Shown: in pieces, positions 1 through 23,985 of the stretch
Position numbering within the stretch: position 1 is the stretch's first letter
How the letters are laid out: every line of letters starts with the position of its first letter
DNA from: Pteria penguin
Taxonomy: Eukaryota > Mollusca > Bivalvia > Pterioida > Pteriidae
Length of the DNA: 64,000 bases
Direction of reading: 5' to 3'
Assembly: GCA_035048485.1 (NCBI GenBank)
Contig: CM068581.1
Location: 3,382,430 to 3,446,429 of the forward strand
The notes under the pieces: model-generated
Seen by the model: only the letters and a program-made list of their open reading frames with translations
Databases searched by the model: none
What the model was told of the DNA's origin: nothing
Program-made: the position numbers and the translations under genes

Positions 1-440
1 CAATAATACGATCAAAGCTTGAATAATCCAATCTGGAAGTACAATGCCATCATAAACTAGAAAACTGAAAAAATCAGATGGACCCCGCAGGATGCCTGTC
101 ACCAAATTTGGTACCAGCAGAAAGGTCTTGTCATAAGGAACATACATGCAAATTATGAAAGCCCTACTTCTTATGGTTCAATAATTATGATAAATCTTAA
201 AGTTTTTCAAATGCAGGTCAAAGGTTACGGTCAAGGTCACATGATCAAAAATTTTGGTACCAATGGAAAGGTCTTGCCATAAGGAACACACATGCCAAAT
301 ATGAAAGATTTATCTGTGACAAGTGTATTACATATGACCAATGTTAAAAGTTTTTTGCTGACTGACAGAGAGACAGACGGACAGACAGTGTGATTACTAT
401 AGGGCACCAAATAATGAAGTAGGGCCCTAATAATTTCAAT
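1..440 (+). repeat. GTCAAGGTCA-type dispersed repeat, two units
   Basis: Two diverged copies of one unit lie at about 98-190 and 231-310. Each contains TTTGGTACCA, 'aaaggtcttg', 'ataaggaaca' and 'catg...aatatgaaag'. They are followed by a (GACA)n tract at 361-388 and 'ctatagggcacc'. The same unit recurs at 2290-2440, near 57.2 kb, and in related form at 12.5-13.0, 16.8-17.1 and 59.0-59.6 kb. Non-coding; the reading frames across it are short and without family resemblance. The element class is not assigned. Confidence 0.6.
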
Positions 441-1082
441 TTCAAATACTGAGGGAGATACAAACAAAGAGATATACTTTTTATAATCACATCTATTTTC
501 TCCTCGAAAAGAATTTCCTTCTTGATCCAAATGCACAAATTAATTTGATATGCGGATGCATATTCCTTCTTAAGGCACAATTACAGACCTAGATATAATC
601 TTACAGCATGACACTGATCTTATTAGTGGTTGAAAACACACATGTATATCTCCTACTTGGTTTTATTTCTCAAAGAATATACAGATGAACTTTGACAACT
701 TGAGTGTAGAAACCCCAATATAAAATAAAATAATCAGAATAATCATGTGGTCCCAATAGTATTACAACTCATCAACAACTGAAACTTCAATCTGGCACAA
801 TGGATCTCTTCACCTCGATTCGTGATTGAGAATAAAAAAGGACAATGTTTTGGTCATCTCGTCAAATTCCTTACCCTAAACTCCCATCCTATTGACTTCA
901 AATGAAAAACATATATTTTCATATGAATTTAAAGGATGTGGTGACATTAATAAAATAAAAAATTGCCCTCCATGGTATCTCTACATGATATGAGATACTA
1001 TTACATGTATATAGTATGTACTAAAGGAGCCCTTGGTGTGATTACAGTAAACCATGGTTTAAACCATGATTACAGTAAACCT
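441..1082. other. no recognisable gene; small hairpin
   Basis: AT-rich sequence without a convincing exon on either strand. At about 1041-1077 the inverted motif TAAACCATGGTTTA lies between two copies of 'gattacagtaaacc'. Nothing else is recognised. Confidence 0.5.
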
Positions 1083-1510
1083 TACTTAAAACATCTGTTT
1101 ACATATAACACGAACGATATGCTCTACAATCCATTGCTAGCAATGACTTAGTTTGCCCTCGTCACAATACGGAATTCTACAAGCGTAGTTTAAGTTATAG
1201 TGGAGTAAACATATGGAATAGGCTCCCAACACACATACAAAACTCATGCTCTCTCTATACTTTTAAAAGCTCATTTCAAATATACTTATTAGAGAGGCAT
1301 AGTTAAACTCATCTAAATGAAACGTGTTGTAGTATTACGTTTTTGCTAGTCTTATTTGATGATATCATTCATATAATCATATAATCATCCTTGTATATAT
1401 ATCTGTTTGTATATATCCATGTTTTGTGAAGGCCTCGTGGAAGAATAGTGTTTCACTAAACGAGTAACCTTCTTGAAAAAAAGATTATTATCATTTTTAT
1501 TATTATTACT
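1083..1510 (+). pseudogene. LINE 3' end (degenerate C-terminus plus 3' tail)
   Basis: The plus strand encodes fragments of the C-terminal tail common to CR1/L2-like non-LTR retrotransposons: 'PYLKHLFTYNTND' near 1083-1125, then in another frame 'NTEFYKRSLSYSGVNIWNRL' and 'CSLYTFKSSFQIYLLE' up to about 1303. The W-N-x-L-P and T-F-K-x-x-F spacing is typical of such tails. The downstream text 'ggcctcgtggaagaatagtg' followed by an (ATT)n tract at 1484-1508 matches the usual 3' end of these elements. At least one frameshift and no upstream RT, so a dead, 5'-truncated copy. Family resemblance is from memory, not from a search. Confidence 0.7.
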
Positions 1511-2290
1511 GGTAGCTGTTTATAAGTACTGAAGGAGACCACAGTGTGGTCAGAGTAAACCATTGATCTACATGGTAGCTGTTTATAAGTACTGAAGGAG
1601 ACCACAGTGTGGTCAGGGTAAACCACTGACCTACATGGTAGCTGTTTATAAGTACTGAAGGAGACCACAGTGTGGTCAGAGTAAACCATTGATCTACATG
1701 GTAGCTGTTTATAAGTACTGAAGGAGACCACAGTGTGGTCAGGGTAAACCACTGACCTACATGGTAGCTGTTTATAAGCACTGAAGGAGACCACAGTGTG
1801 GTCAGGGTAAACCATTGACCTACATGGTAGCTGCTTATAAGTACTGAAGGAGACCACAGTGTGGTCAGGGTAAACCACTGACCTACATGGTAACTGTTTA
1901 TAAGTACTGAAGGAGACCACAGTGTGGTCAGGGTAAACCATTGACCTACATGGTAGCTGTTTATAAGCACTGAAGGAGACCACAGTGTGGTCAGGGTAAA
2001 CCATTGATCTACATGGTAACTGTTTATAAGTACTGAAGGAGACCACAGTGTGGTCAGGGTAAACCATTGACCTACATGGTAGCTGTTTATAAGTACTGAA
2101 GGAGACCATAGTGTGGTCAGAGTAAACCATTGACCGACATGGTAGCTGTTTATAAATTCTGAAGGAGACCACAGTGTGGTCAGGGTAAACCATTGACCTA
2201 CATGGTAGCTGTTTATAAGTACTGAAGGGGACCACAGTGTGGTCAGAGTAAACTTGACCTACATGGTAGCTGTTTATACGTACTGAAGTA
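1511..2290. repeat. 63-bp minisatellite, about 12 copies
   Basis: Unit starts such as 'ggtagctgtttataagtact' recur every 63 bp (for example 1511 and 1574). Each unit holds a small odd palindrome CCACA-G-TGTGG. Because 63 is a multiple of three and the units are similar, the minus strand stays open for 259 codons as a 21-residue repeat, with a second overlapping open frame. It follows the LINE (ATT)n tail directly. Units differ by scattered substitutions (t/c in 'cattga/cactga', 'gatcta/gaccta'). Confidence 0.95.
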
Positions 2291-2445
2291 GTAGGTCAAA
2301 CTTAAAGGTCAAGGTCATGGGGTCAAAAATGATGGTACTAATGGCAAGGTCTTGTCACAAATAATGCACATGTGAAATATGAAGGCTCTATGTTTAATAG
2401 TTTTGATGGTATGGGCAAAGTTAAAGTTTTTGTCTAGGCTGCAAG
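2291..2445 (+). repeat. GTCAAGGTCA-type dispersed repeat, one unit
   Basis: Holds 'aaaggtcaaggtcatggggt', 'atggtactaatggcaaggtcttgtc' in diverged form, 'gcacatgtgaaatatgaagg' and 'gggcaaagttaaagtttttg', the same order of motifs as the unit at 231-360. It follows the 63-bp minisatellite without a gap. Confidence 0.6.
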
Positions 2446-15768
<13,323 letters not shown>

Positions 15769-15893
15769 CAGTTGCTGAGATGTAAACATTTACCTTGGTT
15801 ACAGGTGCGACGCCATTGAAAGTACCGACTTCGCTTTTCCGTTGTATTCCAACGAAATATTTTCTATCCAAAAGTAACATAAAATGCCGCCAT
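15769..15893 (-). other. possible 5' non-coding exon and promoter region of gene 1
   Basis: On the minus strand a strong donor ACTG|GTAAGAG follows 15769, with a second candidate AAG|GTAAAT at about 15792. Upstream, at 15886-15893, lies AATGGCGGC, similar to the YY1 site often found near metazoan starts of transcription; its ATG opens only a nine-codon frame (MAAFYVTFG), so it would be a short upstream frame. Distance to the first coding exon is 2.1 kb. No TATA box seen. Judged from splice signal and position only. Confidence 0.35.
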
Positions 15894-15922
15894 TTTTTAT
15901 GCGTTTGACAGTACTTAGATCA

Positions 15923-16200
15923 AAGGGCCGGTGTAATATAGTAGTTCCCTCCCCATCCCCTATCTATTCCCAACCCCGGGAAAAATGGCTATATAGAGGT
16001 CTTTTCCCCGGGGGGAAGTTGGCTATATATAGCCAAATTTTCTATATATGATCATCATTGTAACTGTATTAACTTGCTTCTTATGTTATAGTCTGTATGT
16101 CATGTATGCCCTTCCGGGCCCAATTTTTGACAAAAAGTGTATTGTATTGTATTGTATAGCCAGTTTCCCCCTCCTTTTATAGCCATTTCCCCCGGGGAAA
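15923..16200. repeat. 'tatatagtagttttcccc' repeat, plus orientation
   Basis: Contains 'ggccggtgtaatatagtagt', 'atggctatatag', 'ccccggggggaagttggcta', 'tagccatttcccccggggaa'. The same words occur in inverse order at 19785-19912 ('aactactatataacaccggg'). A dispersed repeat with G/C-rich borders; class unknown. Confidence 0.6.
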
Positions 16201-16215
16201 TACTGGATCTACTAT

Positions 16216-16251
16216 CAGAGACATATAGACACACATGTATATATGTCTCTG
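16216..16251. mobile_element. micro-palindrome copy A, 36 bp, perfect 7-bp target duplication
   Basis: Begins CAGAGACATAT and ends ATATGTCTCTG, with an AT/CA-rich centre. The 7 bp before it (16209-16215, CTACTAT) are repeated exactly after it (16252-16258). It belongs to the family also found at 27252, 27824, 28320, 29959, 33134 and 38744. It lies about 0.3 kb upstream of the presumed gene 1 promoter. Confidence 0.85.
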
Positions 16252-16319
16252 CTACTATATACGGTGAATTTTCCCTCCAATGTGAAATTCCGGATTTTCT
16301 TTTCACACGTAAGTAAATT

Positions 16320-16700
16320 CAGCTCGTTACTTTGTTAACGATAAAAAGGAGATTTCTGTTTAAAATAGAAAAATCTCAACTTTTGACAGATATCTCCATT
16401 GAATTTAGAGATATTTCATTTTCTTAAATACATAATCTCTTTTCCAAATACAGATGCATATATTTAGATTAGGTATATCAGTAGATGTATCAAAAAATGC
16501 ATGTCAACTTTGAATATGGGTGTTTGACAGAGTTATTGCCCTTGAGCATAGAACATTGATATTTTCCGCTCACTTTCTCTTTGATGGTTTTATTTAGAAT
16601 AGAGATATATCTACTAGAATTTCATATATCTATTAAATCAGAGAAATCTCTATACTAGCGGGAAAAAAGAAACAGAATTTCCTTTTTTGTGCCCCGGAAA
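16320..16700. repeat. AGATATCTC-rich dispersed repeat
   Basis: Repeated 'gagatttctg', 'gatatctcc', 'agagatatt', 'agagatatatct', 'agaaatctct' words in both orientations, ending at 'tgccccggaaagatattcgg'. Likely an old inverted-repeat element; boundaries unclear. Confidence 0.35.
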
Positions 16701-17100
16701 GATATTCGGGGGCATCTAGTTTGTGATCTGTGTTTGACCGTCTCTGATTCTATTGCAAAACCATTGACAATATCGTTTGTACCAAAAGGTGTAAGGCATT
16801 GAAACTTCGCTTATAGATTTCTTGTGATGAGACCTTTCATTTGAGACCATTTGACTTTTGACTTACTGACCTTGACCTTGGAGCTTGACCTACTCTTAAA
16901 ATACTTTGAAACCTTGGCTATAGATCTTTTGTACTAAAAGTTGAAGGGCCTATAAACTTCACATATAGATTCCTTGTGATGAGACTTATCATTTGTGACG
17001 TTGACCTTGGAGTTTGACCTACTCTTTAAAAACTTTAGCATTGGCTCTAACTTTCCAACCGTTACAGGTAGGGTTTTTATATTTCACATGTGTATTCCTT
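16700..17100. repeat. GACCTTGACC-type repeat, two to three units
   Basis: Units with 'ttgtaccaaaaggtgtaagg'/'tgtactaaaagttgaagggc', 'cttcgcttatagatttcttg', 'gatgagacctttcatttg' and 'gaccttgaccttggagcttg' repeat at about 140 bp. Same super-family as at 59.0-59.6 kb. Confidence 0.6.
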
Positions 17101-17104
17101 GTGA

Positions 17105-17385
17105 TGCGCCTAATTGGTTTCGTTTGGGGTCTGTTATGGCATGGAGGGGATATCTCACGGCGTGGAAACACCTCTCCTGGCATTCTTACAACAATAAGAT
17201 ATCGGGATCTGGTCTTGGGACAACACGTCCTTTCTTTTGTCCACCAATGTAACTTCACGTTGCAGCAGGACAACGCGGAGCTCCATGTTGCTAGGATTTG
17301 TCGTGACTTTCTGACTCACTAAGCCCCAGTTCCTGATTGGTCACCATACAGCCCAGACTTGTCGCCAATCACTCCATGTAGCGGA
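17105..17385 (+). pseudogene. Tc1-like transposase fragment
   Basis: The plus strand encodes, in one frame with one internal TAA at about 17320-17322, 'LGQHVLSFVHQCNFTLQQDN' followed by AELHVARICRDFLTH, stop, then APVPDWSPYSPDLSPI. QQDNAxxHxAR and DWxPYSPDLxPI are the second and third catalytic blocks of Tc1/mariner transposases (the D of QQDN is the second catalytic acid). Upstream 'GSVMAW' is in another frame, so there is also a frameshift near 17140. First catalytic block and C-terminus are missing. No terminal inverted repeats identified. Dead remnant. Confidence 0.85.
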
Positions 17386-17635
17386 TGCAAAGGAGAAGTC
17401 GAAATTGCATCAGCCAATCAGTCCTTGGCGGTCACATTTGTTGAGGGTTCTGAACGGAAATAACTGACATATCTGGTACAAATCCTACCACTACTGCTAG
17501 AATGAATGACATGTTATGAAAGACATGTATTCGCAAATAAACGACAATTTTTACAATGAAATAATAGATGAAAATACCACACTATGGTAAATATACAAAA
17601 AGAAAGATTTGTACACATTTACAACAAAACACTTC

Positions 17636-17720
17636 GGGACGACCATTTGATTCAGAAAGGGGGGGGGGGGGAAGGGGGCGCTGACAGTTTTTGGAAATAA
17701 ATATTCTGACCCAAAAAAAT
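17636..17720 (+). repeat. 'ggacgaccatttgattcag' plus poly-G repeat end
   Basis: 'gggacgaccatttgattcag' then about 12 G and 'gaaataaatattctgaccc'. The inverse of the same sequence occurs at 19590-19675 next to a 28-bp poly-C. This is one end of a dispersed repeat with internal AAATAAATATTCTG words. Confidence 0.6.
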
Positions 17721-17740
17721 GCTGGAAATCAAAAACTCTG

Positions 17741-18196
17741 GCTCATCTTCACGCGTCCAGGGGATGCGCTACGTAAACTTCTCTCTCCCCTTGACTGATT
17801 ACATTCAAAGGTCGTGGGCCAATTCGTGATTGATTACTTTGCTTCGTACATGAACGAATCAGAAGTCTTGAAACAAATCGTATGACGAAACGAAAATAAT
17901 GGATTCAGTGCACGTGATCGACATTAAAGCCTCTGTGCCTTTCGATTGAAAATCTTTAAAGTTGTCAATAGAAAACATTTCAGAAATTTTACGATAGCAC
18001 GAGTTATGCCATTATTGTTTTTCTGCGTAACCAAGTTCGCAAAGTCAGGCATAATGTCATAGGTCAATTGGTTAGTAGTATATTGAATACTTTTCGCTAG
18101 GCGGCGCCATCAAAACCCGCGACCTTTGATTGCAATCAGACAAGGGGAGATAGAGAAGTTTACGTAGCACATCCCCTTGACTCGTGAAGATGAATC
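17741..18196. mobile_element. inverted-repeat element (MITE-like), ~456 bp with ~80-bp arms
   Basis: Left arm 17741-17819 and right arm 18116-18196 are inverse copies at about 85-90% identity; both contain AGAAGTTTACGTAGC (in inverse on the left) and AAGGGGAGA. The 296-bp centre has no coding capacity. It sits between two copies of AAATAAATATTCTG, which are part of an older repeat rather than a proven target duplication. Confidence 0.8.
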
Positions 18197-19499
18197 TAGC
18201 TTTGACTGAAATGAAAATAAATATTCTGGCTACTAGCCTGTACATATACCAGATCATGCAAATATAAAGCTAAATAAAATGTTAATTATTTGTTCGGCTC
18301 GCTTCGCTCGCCAGATTGCTCCCTATACTATAATATGTAGTAGTTTAACTGTGTAACTCATATTTCAGTGGAATTTATAACATTGGACAAATCGTATTAT
18401 TCAATATATTCAACAAAACTTGACGGAATTGTTGCTTTTTAAAAATATATTTGCATGTCCATTTTGAGGGGTAGACGGGACAATTAGGGCTCTACCATCG
18501 GCTTTCTGAGAGATTTTATCTGCAGATTCTTGTTCGAAATAGTGTCATTCGCGTCCCCCTGCCACCAAATTCCAATCCCTTTCCCCAACTTCCCCTCGTG
18601 TTGTCCGCCCCTCATTTATATACCAGGCACACAACTATTTTGCCGTGAAAACGAGTGGCCAAAGGGGTCTTCATTGAATTTGTCTCATCTCTCACTTGAG
18701 CACATATGCTAAGTCGATATTTAAATCAAATCATGTGTATTTCAAAATTTATGGTGGTCATATTTGTTGACAGTGATTCATTCCTTTTAAGTTTCATTCA
18801 AATCAGTGCGACAAGACATACGTCAAATGATTTTAACACATTTATTCAAATGTAAAATAAACACATACATAACTTTAAAATGAGAACACAAGTAAAACAA
18901 CAAAAATGTGTATCTTCAATTAACATACATGATAACAAAAGCATAAAGAGTCCCAAATGGGCCTATATTGTTCCCCTTAGACATAGAAAACATTGCACAA
19001 TAATACTGAAAAAAATGATTGTCGATGGTTATAGGGCTTTAGTTTCTTTTAAAACATGTAAAATTGTACATGAGAAACATCTTTGCTTAATATCTACCAA
19101 GCTTTCTCAAATTTAATCAAGAAGTAGTGCAGACAAAGTTAGAAATGTGAAAAATCAATATATCAAAAATATTTATGAAATGCTTTTTTGCATTAAAATT
19201 TCATAGTTCAAGGTAAGTGAAAAACGAATATAATATTATCATTCGGACAGGAAGCCAACACACTTCCTAACACATCCTTCTTACAATGGTGATAAATGAA
19301 AATTCTCCCCGTGGATACTAGAGACTGAGAGAGACCATACACTTCAATATAGAAACTAGTAGTATAAAGACCTATGCAATTTAAGTATTGCTTACATATT
19401 ATTTGTTGAGTTTACCATATACAAGAATGGGTTTTGTTAACAAAACATTATTATAAAAGGATGTGTGTTAATGGCATATATTACAATACAGTTCTAGCA
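18197..19499. other. no gene recognised
   Basis: Includes 'ggctcgcttcgctcgcc' at 18296, a word often found at the edge of the AAATAAATATTCTG repeat, otherwise AT-rich sequence without exon or repeat structure that I can name. Confidence 0.45.
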
Positions 19500-19680
19500 A
19501 GTATTTATTGACAACAAAAAGGGAAGAAAATAAATAATCTGTCCCAGGATATTAAGGAAATAAATATACTATCCTTCAAAGATCTGAAAATAAATAATCT
19601 GATTCGACCAAATTTGCCCCCCCCCCCCCCCCCCCCCCCCCCCCGAATCTGAATTAAATGGTCGTCCCCTTTACAGTATA
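19500..19680 (-). repeat. AAATAAATAATCTG repeat with 28-bp poly-C
   Basis: Three words of type 'aaataaataatctg' at 19530-19600, then poly-C at 19617-19643, then 'gaatctgaattaaatggtcg', which is the inverse of the sequence at 17640-17668. Confidence 0.65.
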
Positions 19681-19784
19681 TAGAAACCCCTGAACCATAA
19701 CATCATCGGTTTGATCCACAGTTGTACATTTGTATTTGATTGACACAATAAGAACGAACGCGTATAATTTCCAAACCGTTACGT

Positions 19785-19915
19785 AAAGGGGAAAAACTAC
19801 TATGGGGGAAAGACTACTATATAGCAGTTTTTCCGCCATGGGAAAAACTACTATATAGCCATTTTTCCGGGGAAAAACTACTATGGGGAAAACTACTATA
19901 TAACACCGGGCCTAG
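19785..19915 (-). repeat. 'actactatatagc' repeat, inverse of 15.9-16.2 kb
   Basis: Four near copies of 'ggggaaaaactactat(atag)' at 19790-19890 and 'actactataacaccgggcc'-like end. Inverse counterpart of the repeat at 15923-16200. Confidence 0.65.
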
Positions 19916-20162
19916 GGGTCTAGGAACACGGCGGAGTGGGGGAGAGTAAGAGAAAGGAAGGAGGGAGGCAGGGACAGATTTGGAAATGAGAGGGAAGGGA
20001 GAGTCCTAAATACCTCATCTGTCGATCCATTCTCCAGCTCTCATATCTACGCAGATAATAATAATAATATCATTAATGATTATGATATTAATCATGGTGT
20101 AAATCAGTATATTTCACGGTCTTCAATCGTACATCTTATAGTTACTTTTCATTTTATCTAAA

Positions 20163-20210
20163 AGAGAAATTTTCTTTTTTTCTTTTTTTTTCTTTTTTTT
20201 TTCTTAATCA
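20163..20210. repeat. poly-pyrimidine (CTTT)n tract
   Basis: T-rich run with C every 8-10 bases. Confidence 0.85.
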
Positions 20211-20307
20211 AAAAATTCTTTTCTGCTCCTGAGATGGGCAGGCATACCATGTAAATTTCTTTCTCTGAGGCGGATTCGTCCAATAAACCAAGGGCATAAT
20301 CTCTTTC

Positions 20308-20405
20308 AGATTCCTGCACGTGGCCGTTTTATTTTACTGTCTTTTGCTATTGCCACTCGCCAATAGTAAACGACAGCATAATAAAACGGCCACGTGCAAG
20401 AATCT
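20308..20405. mobile_element. 98-bp hairpin element with CACGTG-containing arms
   Basis: Arms 20308-20352 and 20361-20405 are inverse copies (about 41/45 identical) around an 8-bp loop 'ccactcgc'. Each arm contains GGCCACGTGC or its inverse, so an E-box CACGTG lies near each outer third. Looks like a minimal foldback/MITE copy; no target duplication recognised. Confidence 0.85.
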
Positions 20406-21600
20406 TAAAATAGATCATCAAGGACACTGTACGTAACCACCACCACCCTTCCTAACCAACCAAAAACAGACATGAAGTCAAACTTGAAATACGCCTTTCT
20501 TATAAAATATTTCATTCTAAGGAAACCATAAAATAATTTGCCGCAAAAATGCGTTATTTTAAGGTGAGGTTTGCAAGTTCCAACAAAAAAAATTATTCAA
20601 ATATTATACTAAAATGAGATACGACAAAAGACAGAAAGGAATACTGTACAAGACGATTTATTTTTTATTTTGTAAGAAAGTTTATAGTACTGACATACGG
20701 ATCAGTGGTAGACTGTGGCGTCATTTATGCAAATGAGAGTGGTAAGATTTCTTCGTATGCGGTACATGTCGCATTGTCGTATGTTTACAAGTTGTCACTG
20801 TACATGTGTATAAAACGCATCAAATTCGGCCTTATGAATTCAATCGCTCAACTGATCCGCATTGAAGTACAGTGCCATCTTGCGTTTTAATACGAGTTAT
20901 CTCCCTGTACATGCAACCCTTACCTTAATGCGACGTCACGATTCCTATAGATGAACGAACCGCAGTGAATTCCGGCAATTGCAATTGTAGCATATATGTC
21001 TAGCATATTAAGGAGGTCGTATCGGGTTTATTTGCGAGAAACTGACAATGTGAATATTTGAATAATGCATATAAAAATAAAGAACAACTCTTCAGCTGCA
21101 AAATAAAAATTAAAAATAGAAGTGTGTCAGGTATTGTAGTGAAATGGGGACCATCTCAAGTTACCTTTAGTTTAACATTAAGAGTAATAGGGGAAAACCA
21201 GGAAAACAGCACAGATAAATTGAAAAAAAATCTGTTATTGGGACTTTTACATGAATTTGCACGATTAAAGACCTTTTGATGTTACTTCAAATGATGTTAA
21301 GAAAACGGGGCACGCGTACCCGGGGAAATGAAGCCAAGGGGTCATCTCAAAATAATATTTTGAATCAAAATTTCAGAAAAACTGAAAAAAAAAGGTATAA
21401 AATTCATAATTTTCATAGTATTATAGGCTTGTCCAATGGACTTTGACTGGAACAACGGCGATAACCAGATGCCATTGTGGAAAGGTCTGCAAAAACCTAA
21501 GGGGATCGGAAATCCATCAATCCAAGTCCAAGTAACGTTTCGAGGAGCAGCATAGAGAACGCACAACAAATGTTAGTGAGACGGTGGAGGAACCCAGCCA
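20406..21600. other. no gene recognised
   Basis: No coherent reading frame with family resemblance before the retroelement remnants that begin near 21.7 kb. Confidence 0.45.
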
Positions 21601-21699
21601 GGATCAACACCACAGCGCTGAGAGCCTCTATCCAAATGCTACAAATGAAATTGCTTCTCTATTAAAGATCTGAGATCAACACCATTACCAGAAATTTCA

Positions 21700-23985
21700 G
21701 GCGAGCAAGTGATGAGGAAAGGGTTGGACTAAGTGAGCTTAGAGATATCTTAAGAGAGAATAGTAGGCGTTTACAACAGGCAGAGAGGATCAAGAAGTCC
21801 AGGAAAGAAAGGGCGAAGAAGAGGGCTCAATTTGTTGCCAACCCTTTCAACTTCACTAAGAAGATATTAGATGGAGAGAAATCTGGAGAGTTAAAGAGCA
21901 CAAAAGAGCAAGTGCAAGAGTATCTGGCCAACACTCATGGTGATGAAGAACGACTGACGCCTCTTGGGCAATGCAGCAAAATAGAACCAGTAGAAAATAC
22001 AAACATATCACTGGACACAAAAGAGACATCATTAAAAGAAATACGTTAAGAAAGCAAGATCAGCATCATCATCATGGTATTTCCTATAAGGTATACAAGA
22101 ACTGTCCAAAACTCCTAAAACATCTATGGAAAATAATTAAAGTGGTCTGGAGGAAAGGGAAAGTTCCATCTTGCTGGTAAAAAGCAGAAGGATGCTTTAT
22201 ACCAAAGGAAGCAAAATCAGAAAGTGTTCAACAGTTCCGCAAGAATACACTGTTGAATGTAGAGGGAAAGATTTTCTTCTCAGTCCTATCCAGGAGATTA
22301 ACAACATACATGACAGCCAACGAGTATGTTGATACATCTGTACAGAAAGGCGGCATTCCAGGGTTTTCAGGATGTATGGAACACACAAGCGTCATTAGTC
22401 AGCTGATCCATGAGGCAAAAGTCAACAAGAAGGATTTCACTATGATATGGCTGGATCTAGCAAATGCCTATGGGACAATCCCACATATGCTCATCATAGA
22501 GGCCTTATCACACTACCACATACCTGAACACTTTCGGAAGATGATAGAACATTATCTTAACGATATAAGCCTACGCTTTGCCACAAAAGACTTCACGACA
22601 GAGTGGCAGAAACTTCAGAAGGGGATAGTAATAGGCTGTACCATCTCTGTCATCTTATTTGTCATGGGGATGAATATGTTGATAAAAGCAGGAGAGAGGA
22701 AGACAAAGGGGCCAAAAACATTCACTAATATTAGACAACCACCAAGCAGGGGATTTATGGATGATCTTACCATCACTACAGACACCTACATCCAAGCTAG
22801 ATGGATATTAGGGGCATTAGAAGAACAAGCAGAGTGGGCCAGAATGAAGTTTAAACCAAAGAAATCCAGGGTATTGATCACAAAGAAAGGAAGAACAACG
22901 GAGAGATTCAAATTGAAAATACAAGACGAAAAAATACCCTCAATACTAGGTAGTCCTATCAAGTGCCTAGGCAAATGGTTTGATGTCACCCTAGGAGACA
23001 AGAAGGACATCTCAAGATTTGAACAGCAACTGAAAGAAGGAATGAGGAATATAGACAAGACCAGCCTTCCTGGTAAATTTAAAGTATGGATATACCAACA
23101 CGGCCTACTACCCCATTTGTCCTGGCCACTAATGCTCTACGAAATACCACTCACAACAGTAGAGAAGTTGGAAAAGATTGTAAACAGACATTTGAGGAAG
23201 TGGTTAGGAGTGCCTCCAAGTTTCACCGCCATAGGGATCTACAGTCGTTCAGCGAAACTACAACTTCCAATCACATCTTTAACAGAATATAAAGTTGGGA
23301 AGGCACGACTAATCATGACACTCAAAGATTCCCGAGACAAATGAATTCAGACTGCTGGCGTAGAAGTCAGGACAGGAAGGAAATGGTCGGCAACAAAAGC
23401 TGTCGACGAAACAGAAAGCCGCTTAAAACACAAAGATATACATGTAGTAGGGACAGTGGCTTGTGGAAGACAAGGATTAGGCACCAACAAATCGAACTAC
23501 TGGAAAAGTGCAGATGTCCATCAGATACATAGAATGGTACAGCAGGAGATCAAGTCTAAGGAGGAAGAGTCGAGGCAAGCTAAAGCTGTAGAATTAAGTT
23601 CTCAGGGTGCATGGACACGATGGGATACAGCACAAAGAACCATCGGATGGCAGGAAATATGGAGATACCCAAGCTTCCAACTCCAATTTACACTTAGATC
23701 CATCTATGGCACTCTGCCAACTCCCTCTAATCTACAGAGATGGGGCTTGTTAGAGGATGCATCATGTACTTTGTGCAGTGAAAGAGGATCCTTAGACCAC
23801 ATACTGTCTTCGTGCAAGACAGCTCTTACACAAGGTAGATACACTTGGCGGCACAATCAGGTTCTGAGAGAATTGGCTGATATTATGGAAATAGAGAGGA
23901 AAAAGAGACGTGAGAAACAGAGACTGACCTTCATCCCTTTCAGCAGGCAAGGGGGAACAGTGTCAGGGAACAAAGCCAATGCTCC
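21700..23985 (+). pseudogene. broken non-LTR retrotransposon ORF with reverse transcriptase
   Basis: Upstream text 'RIKKSRKERAKKRAQFVANP' and FNFTKKILDGEKSGEL (about 21781-21890) is the usual region before the RT. A run of frameshifts lies at 22030-22075 (VKKARSASS in one frame, then GISYKVYKNCPKLL in the next). From there one frame runs on: WRKGKVPSCW, TAA at 22178-22180, KAEGCFIPKE, GKIFFSVLSRRL, SVQKGGIPGFSGCMEHT, catalytic block WLDLANAYGTIPH (first Asp) and catalytic box FMDDLTITT (Asp pair, near 22757-22780). A single TGA at 23342-23344 then interrupts the frame, which continues IQTAGVEVRTGRKWSA and ends with the zinc-knuckle-like CTLCSERGSLDHILSSC (C-x2-C-x8-H-x4-C) and GRYTWRHNQVL. 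Two nonsense codons, so dead. Clade not assigned; related frames are common in molluscs, cnidarians and fish. Confidence 0.85.

Noticed and set aside
1456..2235. 259-codon minus-strand frame with a 21-residue repeat, and a second 154-codon frame over it
   Set aside because: It is the translation of a 63-bp minisatellite; other frames are open as well, and there is no non-repeat domain or splice context.
17696..18230. AAATAAATATTCTG on both sides of the inverted-repeat element as a 14-bp target duplication
   Set aside because: The same word occurs in series in this repeat type (also near 19.5 kb), so it is more likely part of the host repeat.
21342..21569. 75-codon minus-strand frame with RNVTWTWIDGFPIPLG
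   Set aside because: No match to a known family by eye and no splice or start context; lies just before retroelement debris.
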